A program made the translations under genes and the position numbers. This document shows, one piece after another, positions 1-8,000 of a DNA stretch of 64,000 nucleotides (its first letter is position 1; each line of letters starts with the position of its first letter). The notes under the pieces were generated by a model that saw only the letters and a program-made list of their open reading frames with translations, was not told the origin of the DNA and did no database searches. Where the stretch lies: contig CP109468.1 in the NCBI GenBank assembly GCA_036227345.1, forward strand, positions 8,494,001 to 8,558,000, written 5' to 3'. This DNA is from Streptomyces sp. NBC_01463 (GTDB lineage: Bacteria; Actinomycetota; Actinomycetes; Streptomycetales; Streptomycetaceae).

Positions 1-345
1 GAGGCGGCCGCCGTGATCCTGGCCGACGAGGGGCGCTTCGAAGGTCCCACGCCTCCGCTGACCGCCGCGCAGGCGCTCACCTTCGCCGACCTTGCCGACC
101 TCGCCACGGCTGTCACGGGTCGCACCATCACCCGGACCACGGCACCCGACGCCCGGTTCCGCGACGAACTGGTGGGCAACGGTGTGCCCGCCGATGCGGC
201 CGATCAGCTGCTGGGCATCTTCGCCGCCGCCCGTGCGGGCGAGTTCTCCGCCGTCGACCCGACCCTCGCCGCCCTGATCGGCCGCGAGCCGACGGGCTTC
301 GCCGAGGTCCTGCGCAAGCACCTGACCGCGGACGGGGTGCGCTGA
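1..345 (+). CDS. NmrA-like NAD(P)-binding oxidoreductase, C-terminal part (cut by window edge)
   Basis: Only the last 114 codons are present; the frame is open from base 1 to a TGA at 343-345. The tail has the layout of the C-terminal part of NmrA/quinone-oxidoreductase-2-like extended SDR proteins: a short helix bundle after the Rossmann fold, then an arm ending in FAEVLRKHL, the usual closing helix of this family. The dinucleotide-binding motif would lie outside the window, so cofactor and substrate cannot be read. In this family the enzymes reduce quinones or sense NADP redox state in the cytoplasm. The family call rests on overall resemblance of the tail only. Confidence 0.6.
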   Translation, partial: EAAAVILADEGRFEGPTPPLTAAQALTFADLADLATAVTGRTITRTTAPDARFRDELVGNGVPADAADQLLGIFAAARAGEFSAVDPTLAALIGREPTGFAEVLRKHLTADGVR

Positions 346-463
346 GCGGAGGTGCGGGGACGGCTGGATGCGGGTCCGGATGCAGTCGCGGTCCGGACCC
401 GTGAGGCCGGTGGGGTGCGACAGGGCGGGAGGTGCCCGAATGGCGGACGCCGATAATGCGCGT

Positions 464-486
464 TTGCATATAGCCCGCGCATGCAA
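464..486. promoter_or_regulatory. Inverted repeat TTGCAT-N11-ATGCAA upstream of the aldo/keto reductase
   Basis: Perfect 6-bp arms at 464-469 and 481-486 lie about 100 bases before the start at 584, in the only non-coding stretch over 200 bases at this end. A GATAAT at 452-457 and a TATTGT at 488-493 flank it and could be -10 elements, but neither has a convincing -35. It may be a regulator site; no regulator gene adjoins. The rest of 346-583 shows nothing clear. Confidence 0.3.
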
Positions 487-583
487 GTATTGTCTCCAGG
501 GCGGAGCGGCAACCGCACATCCGGCGCCGCGCCGCTTCGACACCACCTCACCCCCCCCACCAGCTTCTGATCGAGGTCACCCC

Positions 584-1594
584 ATGAGCATTCGCTCCCT
601 CCTGCCCGGCCGCATCGGCTTCGGCACCGCCCCCCTCGGCAACATGTTCCGCGCCATCCCCGACGACGAGGCCGCCGCCACGGTGCAGGCCGCGTGGGAC
701 CAGGGCATCCGGTACTTCGACACCGCACCGCTGTACGGCGCGGGACTCGCTGAGATACGCCTCGGTGACGTCCTCGCACAGCAGCCCCGCGACGAGTTCG
801 TCCTGTCCACCAAGGTCGGACGGGTCATCCTCGACGAGATCGAGGACCCCGCGACTCGCGAACTCGGCGAGAAGGGCGCCCTGTTCGAGCACGGCCGTCC
901 CAACAGGATCGTGAACGACTACAGCGCCGACGCCACCCTGCGCTCCGTCGAGGACAGTCTCAAGCGTCTGAGGACGGACCGGCTCGACATCGTGTGGGTC
1001 CACGACGTCGCCCAGGACTTCTACGGCGACGACTGGGTCAGCGTCTACGAGAGCGCCCGCACCGGTGCCTTCCGGGCGCTGACGCGGCTCAGGGACGAGG
1101 GCGTGATCAAGGCCTGGGGCCTCGGCGTCAACAAGGTCGAGCCGCTGGAGATGACGCTGGACCTGGACGAGCCGCAGCCCGACGCGTTCCTGCTGGCCGG
1201 CCGGTACACGCTCCTGGACCACGAGCGGGCGCTGCAGCGGCTGCTCCCCGCCGCGGCCGCTCAGGACGTCGACATCGTCGTCGGTGGCCCGTACAGCTCC
1301 GGCATCCTCGCCGGCGGCAGTCACTTCGAGTACGCCGAGGCGCCGGCCGACATCGTCGACAAGGTCGCCCGTATCAAGGCACTGGCTGAGGAGAACGGCA
1401 TCGGCATCAAGGCGGCCGCCCTCCAGTTCGTGCTGGCCCACCCCGCCGTTGCCGCGGCCATTCCCGGAGCGACCCGGCCCAGCCGCATCGCCGAGGACCT
1501 CGGCGCCCTCGCGCAGGACGTCCCGCACGGCTTCTGGCAGGCCCTCCGTGAGGAGCGGATCATCGACCGGTCCGCGCCCGTTCCCACCAGCTGA
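584..1594 (+). CDS. Aldo/keto reductase, D-threo-aldose 1-dehydrogenase/pyridoxal 4-dehydrogenase-like
   Basis: A 336-residue single-domain (beta/alpha)8 oxidoreductase using NAD(P)H. The catalytic tetrad is visible as Asp46 and Tyr51 in FDTAPLYG, Lys77 in LSTKVG and His140 in VWVHD. The N-terminus GFGTAPLGNMF and the wording around Tyr51 resemble the subfamily of L-fucose/D-threo-aldose dehydrogenase and pyridoxal dehydrogenase, so a sugar or aldehyde substrate is likely, but specificity is inferred. The ATG at 584 follows GAGG at about 7 bases. The frame stays open upstream to 368 but has no ribosome site there. The next gene follows 31 bases later with its own ribosome site, so the two are probably co-transcribed. 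Confidence 0.85.
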   Translation: MSIRSLLPGRIGFGTAPLGNMFRAIPDDEAAATVQAAWDQGIRYFDTAPLYGAGLAEIRLGDVLAQQPRDEFVLSTKVGRVILDEIEDPATRELGEKGALFEHGRPNRIVNDYSADATLRSVEDSLKRLRTDRLDIVWVHDVAQDFYGDDWVSVYESARTGAFRALTRLRDEGVIKAWGLGVNKVEPLEMTLDLDEPQPDAFLLAGRYTLLDHERALQRLLPAAAAQDVDIVVGGPYSSGILAGGSHFEYAEAPADIVDKVARIKALAEENGIGIKAAALQFVLAHPAVAAAIPGATRPSRIAEDLGALAQDVPHGFWQALREERIIDRSAPVPTS

Positions 1595-1625
1595 CCCGCA
1601 CACACCCACTCCGCAAGGACGCACC

Positions 1626-2063
1626 ATGGCTTCCACCGGCACCACCAACAGCACCAGCACCACCATCACCCTCGACACCCCGCACCCCGCCGACCGGGTC
1701 TGGCAGGTCACCGGCGGCTTCGGGTCCCTGCCCGACTGGCTGCCGTACATCACGGACAGCCGGCTCGGCGAAGGCGGACGGCTGCGCACGCTGACGAACG
1801 CCGACGGCGGCGTCATCGTCGAACGCCTCGAAGCCTTCGACGAAGCGGACCGCAGCTACCGCTACTCCATCGCCCGCGCGCCGTTTCCCGTCACGGGCTA
1901 CCTCTCCACCCTGCGGGTCATCGACCGGGGAGCGGACGGGGCCCGGGTGGAATGGTCGGGTACGTTCACGCCGGACGGAGTGAGCGAGAGCGAGGCGAAG
2001 GCCCTGTTCGAGGGGATCTACCGGGACGGTCTCGCCGCCTTGGCCGGGACGCTCGACGCCTGA
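1626..2063 (+). CDS. SRPBCC (polyketide cyclase/START-like) family protein
   Basis: 145 residues forming one SRPBCC fold: a Thr/Ser-rich leader, then beta-strand TTITLDTPHPADRVWQV, the FGSLPDWLPYI segment, VERLEAFDEADRSYRYSI and a closing amphipathic helix GIYRDGLAALAGTL. The fold makes a hydrophobic cavity for small ligands; related proteins are polyketide cyclases, MxaD-type proteins or ligand carriers. No catalytic residue can be named. AAGGA precedes the ATG at 1626 by about 7 bases. It probably shares a transcript with the aldo/keto reductase ahead. Confidence 0.75.
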   Translation: MASTGTTNSTSTTITLDTPHPADRVWQVTGGFGSLPDWLPYITDSRLGEGGRLRTLTNADGGVIVERLEAFDEADRSYRYSIARAPFPVTGYLSTLRVIDRGADGARVEWSGTFTPDGVSESEAKALFEGIYRDGLAALAGTLDA

Positions 2064-2284
2064 AGGAACACCGCCCGCGCCGCGGGTGCGGCAGTCGGCC
2101 GTCCGGTCGCCACCAGCCCCGCGACCGGCCCCGGCCTGGCAACGATCTGTCTCAGCCGGAGCCGCGGTCGCGGACCTTGGCAGACGGAAAGGGCGCGCCG
2201 ACCCGGCACGCGGACCGGGCAATCCTGCCGGACACGCGGAGTGGCCCTCGTGGCGCCGGCGGGCCGCGCCCGTAGCATCGGTCC

Positions 2285-2941
2285 ATGCGCATGCAGCCGA
2301 CCGCCTACGCCGTACGCCTGCTGATCTCCGGCTCGGTCGCAGCGGCTCTCCTTGCCGGTTCGGACGCGGCAGCGGCCCCGCCGCCCGTGGCCGTTGCCCC
2401 GTCGCCCGCGACCGTCACCGGAGGCCACCACAGTGGGTATGCGGGGCTTCGGCTGCTTGCCGGCCTCTCGGCCGGGCGGCTCGCCACGGCTTTCCAGGTC
2501 GCGGCCGCCAAGTGGGGGACCGGCAAGCCCATCGACGATCCTGCCCGTGAGCAGCAGGTCCTCGACACGGCTGCCCGGCAGGCGCGCGCGGCCGGAGCCG
2601 ATCCGGCGGCGACGGTACGGATCTTCCGGGACCAGATCGAGGCGAACAAGCAGGTGCAGCGCGCGCTGCACCATCGCTGGGACGCCGACCCTTCCCGGGC
2701 ACCCTCGCGCCGCCCGGACCTCGCAGAGGTGCGCAAGGAGATCAACCGGCTCAACGCCGACCTGGTGGCTGCGATCGCCGACACGGCGACCGTACGAACG
2801 GATCGTTCCTGCGGCGGCACGCTGACCGCCGCCGAGACATCCGTACGGATCCATGACCGCCTCGGACACCTCCACGCGAAGGCGCTGAAGCAGGCGTTGC
2901 AGTCGGTCTGCGCGCGATCCTCCTTCTCCCACTCGGCTTAG
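2285..2941 (+). CDS. Secreted chorismate mutase, AroQ-gamma type
   Basis: 218 residues. A cleavable signal peptide (about 1-31, ending near ADAAAA) precedes an all-helical AroQ-gamma domain. Family hallmarks are visible: AAAKWGTGKPIDDPAREQQVL, where Lys and Arg of the active site sit, then TVRIFRDQIEANKQVQRALHHRW. Two cysteines (in SCGGT and VCARS) could form the C-terminal disulfide known from the exported mycobacterial enzyme. The reaction is chorismate to prephenate. Why actinomycetes export it is not known, since chorismate is cytoplasmic. It stands alone with no aromatic pathway gene nearby. The 230 bases after it (2942-3171) show nothing I can name. Confidence 0.85.
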   Translation: MRMQPTAYAVRLLISGSVAAALLAGSDAAAAPPPVAVAPSPATVTGGHHSGYAGLRLLAGLSAGRLATAFQVAAAKWGTGKPIDDPAREQQVLDTAARQARAAGADPAATVRIFRDQIEANKQVQRALHHRWDADPSRAPSRRPDLAEVRKEINRLNADLVAAIADTATVRTDRSCGGTLTAAETSVRIHDRLGHLHAKALKQALQSVCARSSFSHSA

Positions 2942-3171
2942 GCGGCTGCCCCGCTTCTTCGAGCCTCGTGCCCACGTCCGGTCTGTGTCCCCGCATATGG
3001 CTGCTACGCAAGGCCCGTTGCTCCAGAGTGTCTGCCTATGGTGAGCACCTGGATGACGCGTCGGGTCTGAACGCGGCTGCGCGGCATGCCTGTTGAGGAA
3101 GGTGCACCGACGCCGGAGCGGAAACGCGTCGGAGCTGACCGACGGGCTGCCGCACGTTTCCGCGGAGGTCG

Positions 3172-3735
3172 TCACGTACCGGATGATTCGGTGTCTCCGA
3201 CGGTCCGGCCGCGATCCTCGTGCGACGTGGCGGCGGCGCGGGTCATCCGTACGTTGGGCAGTCGCCCTCGCCAGAGCTCCCGCTCGCCCGTGGTCCGGAA
3301 TCCGTGGCGCTCGTAGAAGCGGACCGCGCGCGTGTTGAACTCCGTGACCCACAGGTGCACGGCCGCGTCTCCCGCCCAGGTGAGAAACGCTTCCATCATG
3401 CGGCCGCCGAGACCGTGGCCCTGGGCCTCGTCCAGCAGGTACATCGGCCCGAGGGTGACCACGCCGTCCCGGCGGCCGCACACGAACCCGACGATCTCCG
3501 TGCCCTCCCGGGCCACGCGGCAGAACATCAGGTCCGGTCGCCGCGCGGCCGCCTCGATGAACTCCCGCCACCGGGCGACACCTTGCGCGGTGGCGGCGGA
3601 GCCACGCTGCCGACGGATCCAGGCCTCGTCGATCCCTGCCGCCCTGTCGGAGTAGGTCTGCAGCCATACCCTCAGTTGCAGCGGCCCCAGAGCGGCGGAG
3701 TCGTCAGGACGCGGAGCGGTCAGTAGATGCGTCAT
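3172..3735 (-). CDS. GNAT family N-acetyltransferase
   Basis: 187 residues, one GNAT domain. The acetyl-CoA pyrophosphate loop is AQGHGLGGRMMEAFL (Q-x-x-G-x-G/A type), preceded by strand VTLGPMYLLDE and followed by HLWVTEFNTRAVRFYERHGFRTTGE, the usual beta5-alpha4 with a Tyr acid. It should transfer acetyl from acetyl-CoA to an amine; the substrate cannot be inferred. A Ser/Thr/Arg-rich tail of about 20 residues follows the domain. It is monocistronic; the next minus-strand gene upstream ends 108 bases away. Confidence 0.85.
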   Translation of the reverse strand: MTHLLTAPRPDDSAALGPLQLRVWLQTYSDRAAGIDEAWIRRQRGSAATAQGVARWREFIEAAARRPDLMFCRVAREGTEIVGFVCGRRDGVVTLGPMYLLDEAQGHGLGGRMMEAFLTWAGDAAVHLWVTEFNTRAVRFYERHGFRTTGERELWRGRLPNVRMTRAAATSHEDRGRTVGDTESSGT

Positions 3736-3843
3736 GGCGGCTACTCCCCATGGTGATCCCGGCTCTACTCCCGATGGTGGTCCCGGATTCGCGAAGCAAT
3801 CCGCCGGCGCGAGCCACCGTGCCCGTGAAGTGCGGGACGGACT

Positions 3844-4554
3844 CTAGCCGTGCAGCCAGATCCTCAGCGCACCGATCGGTTCGAAGCCATGGCGGACCGC
3901 GGCCGCCATGTCCTCGCCGTGCTCGTAGCCGACGGCCGGCAAGGTCGGGAAGAGCTCGTGAACCGCTCCCAGTACGAGCGGCCAGGCCGCGTCGGGGCCG
4001 CCGTCGAGCGCGAAGACATTGGAGATGCCGACCACTTGGTCGCTGCGGCTCGCCACCGCTCCGGCGACGATCCGGCCGTCGGCCGACCGTCCGGCGAGCA
4101 CGTACGTGGCCGGATCGTCGAGGAGTCCGGGCCGGAAGAGATCCGCGTTACCGTTCCCGTCGTCCCAGGCGACTGCCCAGTCGTGCAAGGAGCCCGGGTC
4201 GTCCACGACGTCCAGGGCGAGATCCGACGAGGGTGCGGGCGCATGTGCCGGGCGGTGGATCCACTGTGCCTCGAACAGCACCTGAAACCCGGCCCCTGAC
4301 AGGTCCACGTCGCCGAAGCTGTCCTTGACGGTGGCGCCGGGCGCGCCCGTATCGATGCGCTCCACCAGTGCGGCGGGATCGGCCCCGGGGACCAGGGTCA
4401 CCGCGTCCGGGTAGTACAGCGGCGTGCGGGACGGGGCGGCCCAGGACTGTGGTCCGAACTCGCCCGCCATGTCATGGGACCGGCACATGGCCGCGCACCA
4501 CTCGGCGTTGTTGCGGGCGGCGTGCCCGACCAGGAGTTGCTGCTGTGTTGTCAC
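3844..4554 (-). CDS. GNAT-fold-like protein of unknown substrate
   Basis: 236 residues from a GTG at 4554. The N-terminal half (HAARNNAEWCAAMCRSHDM, then TLVPGADPAALVERIDTG) is not a standard acetyltransferase lobe. The C-terminal half (ATYVLAGRSADGRIVAGAVASRSDQVVGISNVFA, then GYEHGEDMAAAVRHGFEPIGALRIW) follows the beta4-alpha3-beta5-alpha4 order of a GNAT fold but lacks the Q-x-x-G-x-G pyrophosphate loop. It may therefore be a degenerate GNAT that does not bind acetyl-CoA in the usual way. It is divergent from the ArsR fusion at 4678; only 123 bases separate the starts. Confidence 0.55.
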   Translation of the reverse strand: MTTQQQLLVGHAARNNAEWCAAMCRSHDMAGEFGPQSWAAPSRTPLYYPDAVTLVPGADPAALVERIDTGAPGATVKDSFGDVDLSGAGFQVLFEAQWIHRPAHAPAPSSDLALDVVDDPGSLHDWAVAWDDGNGNADLFRPGLLDDPATYVLAGRSADGRIVAGAVASRSDQVVGISNVFALDGGPDAAWPLVLGAVHELFPTLPAVGYEHGEDMAAAVRHGFEPIGALRIWLHG

Positions 4555-4634
4555 GAGTGCGGATCATGCTCGGTGCCGGCCTGCTCTGTCGAACGGTTTG
4601 CGGGTGCGTGCGCCCGGATCGCGCTTCTTCAGAT

Positions 4635-4670
4635 GTATTCCTTGACAAGAATATTCGTGGTGGAGAATAC
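4635..4670 (+). promoter_or_regulatory. Promoter with nested inverted repeats for the ArsR-SRPBCC gene
   Basis: A perfect TTGACA (4642-4647) is followed after 17 bases by GAATAC (4665-4670), or after 15 by GAGAAT (4663-4668). Nested symmetry is visible: GTATTC (4635-4640) pairs with GAATAC (4665-4670), GAATATTC (4649-4656) is self-complementary, and ATTC-c-TTG-a-CAAGAAT (4637-4652) covers the -35. Such symmetry over the -35 fits an ArsR-family operator with autoregulation. The -10 lies so close to the ATG at 4678 that the message may be leaderless. Confidence 0.5.
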
Positions 4671-4677
4671 TGTCCTT

Positions 4678-5568
4678 ATGGACGCACTCCTCACCGCACT
4701 GGCCGACCCGGCCCGCTGGCGGCTCGTGAGCCTTCTGGCCGAACGGCCCCGTTCGGTCGGTGTCCTCGCCCAGCTGGCCGAGGCGCGGCAGCCGCAGACG
4801 ACGAAGCATCTGCAGAACCTTGAGCGCGCCGGCATCGTCACCTCCCGGCGCACCGGCCAGCGCCGCGTCTACGCACTCCGCCCCGGCCCCCTGCGGGATC
4901 TGGCGGCTGCGCTCGGCCGGCTGGCCGACGCGGCGGAAGAGGAAGGCGGGTCGCATGCGACCTATGACCGTTACGGCGCCCGCGTCGAAGAGGAGCAGCT
5001 GGCCGCGGAGGAGCCGGGGTGGGCCGACGGACGCTCGTTCGCCTTCCTTCGCCCGCTGGCGGGGACCCCCGAGCTCGTCTGGCGCCACCTGACCGACGTT
5101 TCGCTGCTGGCGCGCTGGTGGACACCCGACGACCTGCGCGTCTCCGAGCTCGTCTTCGATGTGCGACCGGGTGGGCGGGTCGTCCAGGAGTACCGCGAGG
5201 CCGAGGACGTCGACGGATCCGACGTGACAGCCGGGCGCGCGGAGGGCGTCGTCGAGGAGGTGCGCCCCGGGGAGCACCTCGCCTACCGGCTCTCTCCTCT
5301 GCTGCCCGACGGCGGCCACGCCTTCACCGCCCATGTCGCCCTGGACCTGAGGTCGACCGACACGGGCACGGACCTTGACGTCCGCTGGCGGATCACCGAC
5401 AGCGTGGTCGAGTCCGCGGCCTTCGTCGCAGGGATCGAGATCGGCTTCGGCCAGAGCCTCGACAAGCTTGCGGCGAACCTTGCCGCGGATCCGCGGCACT
5501 CGCACATCAACGAAATCACCGACATCACCGAAACCACTGAGATCACCGACACCAGGAGTTCGACATGA
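4678..5568 (+). CDS. ArsR-family regulator fused to a SRPBCC (AHSA1-like) domain
   Basis: 296 residues. Residues about 1-80 are a winged helix of ArsR type: LTALADPARWRLVSLL, then recognition helix RQPQTTKHLQNLERAGIV and wing RRTGQRRVYALRP. There is no metal-binding cysteine cluster, so it is not a metal sensor. Residues about 110-275 are an AHSA1/START fold (FLRPLAGTPELVWRHLTDVSLLARWWTP). The tail is a repetitive run of ITD/ITE motifs. The SRPBCC part may bind the ligand that controls DNA binding. Its stop overlaps the start of the DHFR-like gene by 4 bases (ATGA), so the two are translationally coupled. Confidence 0.8.
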   Translation: MDALLTALADPARWRLVSLLAERPRSVGVLAQLAEARQPQTTKHLQNLERAGIVTSRRTGQRRVYALRPGPLRDLAAALGRLADAAEEEGGSHATYDRYGARVEEEQLAAEEPGWADGRSFAFLRPLAGTPELVWRHLTDVSLLARWWTPDDLRVSELVFDVRPGGRVVQEYREAEDVDGSDVTAGRAEGVVEEVRPGEHLAYRLSPLLPDGGHAFTAHVALDLRSTDTGTDLDVRWRITDSVVESAAFVAGIEIGFGQSLDKLAANLAADPRHSHINEITDITETTEITDTRSST

Positions 5569-6164
5569 CCGGCTCGACCGACCGCAGAGTGACCGCGAAC
5601 CTGAGTCTGACCCTCGACGGGCGGTACAGCGGGCCCGGCGGCCCCGCCGACTTCGGGATGATCGCCCCGTACGTGACCACCGACGTCGCACGCAACCACC
5701 TCACCCGCATCTGGGAGGAGGCGACGACGGCGGTGCTCGGCCGGGTCAACGCCGAGGGATTCCTGGGGTTCTGGCCCTCGGTCGCCGACGACGAGAACGC
5801 CGATCCGCGCGATCGCGGCTACGCGAAGTGGCTGGTGGACGTGGAGAAGGTGGTCTTCTCCACCACGCTCACCGAGGCGCCGTGGGAACGTGCCCGTGTG
5901 GTGAACGCCCCGGCCGCGGACGTCATCACCGAACTCAAGGCCACGGGCGAGGGCGAGATCCTCGTCAACAGCAGCGCGAGCGTCATCAAGGCACTGCTCT
6001 CGGCCGACCTCGTCGACCGGCTGTACCTCATGATCCTCCCCGAGATCGCCGGGGGCGGACCGCGGCTGTTCGACGACGGACTGCCGGCTTCCAAGTGGAC
6101 GCTCACCACGCAGGAGACCGGCCGGCTCGGCGAGATGGCCATGGTCTACGACCGGGTCCGCTGA
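5565..6164 (+). CDS. Dihydrofolate reductase-family protein (RibD C-terminal type)
   Basis: 199 residues of the DHFR/RibD C-terminal fold: N-terminal strand VTANLSLTLDGRYSG, helix VLGRVNAEGF, then ILVNSSASVIKALLSADLVDRLYLMILPEIAGGGPRLF, the typical NADPH-binding G-G-G-P-x-L-F segment. In Actinobacteria, relatives partner SRPBCC/ArsR regulators and are annotated only as reductases of pteridine- or pyrimidine-like substrates; none is certain here. AGGAG lies 6-7 bases before the ATG at 5565. It overlaps the regulator's stop and probably is its controlled partner. Confidence 0.8.
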   Translation: MTGSTDRRVTANLSLTLDGRYSGPGGPADFGMIAPYVTTDVARNHLTRIWEEATTAVLGRVNAEGFLGFWPSVADDENADPRDRGYAKWLVDVEKVVFSTTLTEAPWERARVVNAPAADVITELKATGEGEILVNSSASVIKALLSADLVDRLYLMILPEIAGGGPRLFDDGLPASKWTLTTQETGRLGEMAMVYDRVR

Positions 6165-6224
6165 GCCGGTCGCCCCGCGCCGTCCACGGTGCCGGCGTCA
6201 ACAGGCGGACAACCGGGCCCAGTC

Positions 6225-6276
6225 GGGAATGAACGCCGGGAACGAACGCCGGGAACGAACGCCGGGAATGAACGCG
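6225..6276. repeat. Four tandem 13-bp repeats, unit GGGAAYGAACGCC
   Basis: Four head-to-tail copies start at 6225, 6238, 6251 and 6264. Copies 2 and 3 are identical (GGGAACGAACGCC); 1 and 4 have T for C at position 6, and the last base of copy 4 differs. The array lies 55 bases upstream of the oxidoreductase start. A TTGACA at 6290-6295 follows it but has no convincing -10. Confidence 0.85.
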
Positions 6277-6330
6277 CAGCCGTCGCGTGTTGACACCGCG
6301 GACCGACCCTCCGGGAAGAAGGCAGGCTCC

Positions 6331-7332
6331 ATGATGTCCGCTCCGACCACCATGCGCGCCGTCCGGCTCTCCGCCCCCGGCCCCGTGGACAACCTCCACC
6401 TGATCACGCTCCCGCTCCCGCCCGAGAGGGACGGCTGGGTGCGTATCCGGATCGAGGCGTTCGGCCTCAACCGCTCGGAGCTGAAGCTTCGGCTGGGGCT
6501 CGGGGTGGGCGTCAGCTTTCCCCGGGTTCCGGGGATCGAGGCCGCCGGAACCGTGGACGCGGCCCCGGCCGGCAGCGGCCTCGCGCCCGGGCAGAAGGTC
6601 GTCGCCATGATGGGGGACATGGGGCGCACCTTCGACGGCGGCTACGCCGAGTACACGTCGGTGCCGCTGTCGCAGGTGATCCGGGTCGATACGGACCTGC
6701 CGTGGGAGGTGCTGGGGGCGCTGCCGGAGATGGTGCAGACCGCCCACGGCTCGCTCACCGTCGGTCTGGGACTGGAGTCCGGGCAGTCCGTACTGATCCG
6801 CGGCGGCACGTCCTCGGTGGGCCTGGCCGCTGCCGCCCTCGCCTCGTGGCGCGGCGCCACCGTCCTGTCGACCACCCGGCAGCCCGGACGTCTGGCTTCG
6901 CTGAAGGAGCACGGCGTCGACCACCCGCTGCTCGACACAGGTGAGGTCGCACCCGCGGTGCGCGAGCTGTTCCCGGGCGGCGTCGACACCGCCCTCGATC
7001 TCGTCGGCACGCCGACCCTGCCCGACACGTTGCGCGCGGTGCGCGTGCACGGCACGGCCTGCTTCGGCGGCAGCCTCTCCAACCAGTGGACGGTGCGGGA
7101 CTTCTCCCCGAACGAGTACCTGCCGAAGGGAGTACGCCTGGCCGGCTACTTCGGTGATGCCGCCGATCTGCCCCAGGACGTCTTCCAGGAGATCCTCGAC
7201 GCGGTGGCGGCCGGCCGGCTGGCCTTCCCCGTGGATCGGGTCTACGACGGTCTGGAGCAGGTGCGGCAGGCACACGACGACATGGAGCACAACCGTGCCA
7301 CCGGCAAACTCGTCGTCCGCGTCCGGCATTAG
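6331..7332 (+). CDS. Zinc-independent quinone oxidoreductase (MDR family)
   Basis: 333 residues. The GroES-like half (about 1-130) has FGLNRSELKLRLG and VPGIEAAGTVDAA. The Rossmann half has the nucleotide loop VLIRGGTSSVGLAAAALA (GGTSSVG) and STTRQPGRLASLKEHGVDHPL, typical of NADPH-dependent quinone reductases such as QOR. The cysteine/histidine set for catalytic zinc is absent. The reaction is probably NADPH-dependent reduction of quinones or enones. ATGs occur at 6331, 6334 and 6352; 6331 is chosen because a GAAGG-type purine run lies about 10 bases ahead. The unknown gene at 7346 follows after 13 bases. Confidence 0.85.
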   Translation: MMSAPTTMRAVRLSAPGPVDNLHLITLPLPPERDGWVRIRIEAFGLNRSELKLRLGLGVGVSFPRVPGIEAAGTVDAAPAGSGLAPGQKVVAMMGDMGRTFDGGYAEYTSVPLSQVIRVDTDLPWEVLGALPEMVQTAHGSLTVGLGLESGQSVLIRGGTSSVGLAAAALASWRGATVLSTTRQPGRLASLKEHGVDHPLLDTGEVAPAVRELFPGGVDTALDLVGTPTLPDTLRAVRVHGTACFGGSLSNQWTVRDFSPNEYLPKGVRLAGYFGDAADLPQDVFQEILDAVAAGRLAFPVDRVYDGLEQVRQAHDDMEHNRATGKLVVRVRH

Positions 7333-7345
7333 GGCCTGCTCGGGC

Positions 7346-7930
7346 ATGGACGTCGTCGGCCTGCTGGAAGCGGCCTCCCTGCTGGTGCCGGAAGGGACGG
7401 CCACCGAGAACGACATCACGGTGAACGACGTCTGGGACCACCTCACTCACGATGAGTGGGAAGTGGCTCTCTGCCTGCTGGAGGAACTCGGTGACGGCCG
7501 CCCGCTTCCGGTCACCTTCTGGCAGTCCCTCGCCGCGGCCGCCGAGCAGTTGCGGCTGGAGACGAGCGCGGCGTGGTGCCACTGGCGCGGTTACGAGACC
7601 CGGCACGGCATCATCCGGGCCGAGCTCACCCTGACGCCCGTCCACGAGTCCCACCGGCGGACGGCCTTCTCCGGGGCCGGTGTCCTCCGGCCGATGTGGG
7701 ACATCGGCGGCACCACCCCGACGGGCGAACCGGACCTCTGCGTCGCCGCCCTGTGGGCGGAGTCCGTGCCCCTCATGGAGCCCGGCGGACGGGCCACCGT
7801 GCGTCTCGCTCCGCTCTCCCCGTCGAGGTGGGGGCGGATCACGCCCGGTCAGGTGATCACCATGCACGAGGACCGGTCCGTGGCCGGAACCGCGGTCGTC
7901 CTGGACGTTCGGCGCCCGCCGGAGCCGTAG
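7346..7930 (+). CDS. Conserved hypothetical protein with a beta-barrel-like C-terminus
   Basis: 194 residues, no signal or membrane segment. The N-terminal 90 residues look helical and acidic (DVWDHLTHDEWEVALCLLEELGDG). The C-terminal half is strand-rich and ends LMEPGGRATVRLAPLSPSRWGRITPGQVITMHEDRSVAGTAVVLDV, a pattern that recalls the third domain of elongation factor Tu (G-R-A-x-V, then I-x-x-G-x-x-I-x-x-x-E). No GTPase domain is present. It probably shares the message of the oxidoreductase 13 bases ahead. I do not recognise a function. Confidence 0.6.
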   Translation: MDVVGLLEAASLLVPEGTATENDITVNDVWDHLTHDEWEVALCLLEELGDGRPLPVTFWQSLAAAAEQLRLETSAAWCHWRGYETRHGIIRAELTLTPVHESHRRTAFSGAGVLRPMWDIGGTTPTGEPDLCVAALWAESVPLMEPGGRATVRLAPLSPSRWGRITPGQVITMHEDRSVAGTAVVLDVRRPPEP

Positions 7931-7938
7931 GGTCCGGC

Positions 7939-7962
7939 GGCCCCGACGCGTTCGCCGGGGCC
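7939..7962. terminator. Hairpin between convergent genes
   Basis: Arms GGCCCCG (7939-7945) and CGGGGCC (7956-7962) pair perfectly around a 10-base loop, with further partial pairing outside. It sits between two convergent stop codons, the place for a shared terminator. There is no T-run on either side. Confidence 0.45.
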
Positions 7963-8000
7963 GGCAGAACCGTGAGCCCCCGCGGCCGGACGACGCTCGG

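Noticed and set aside
6290..6295. TTGACA before the quinone oxidoreductase as a promoter
   Set aside because: No TANNNT or better -10 lies at 16-18 bases; only GAAGAA-like sequence is found.
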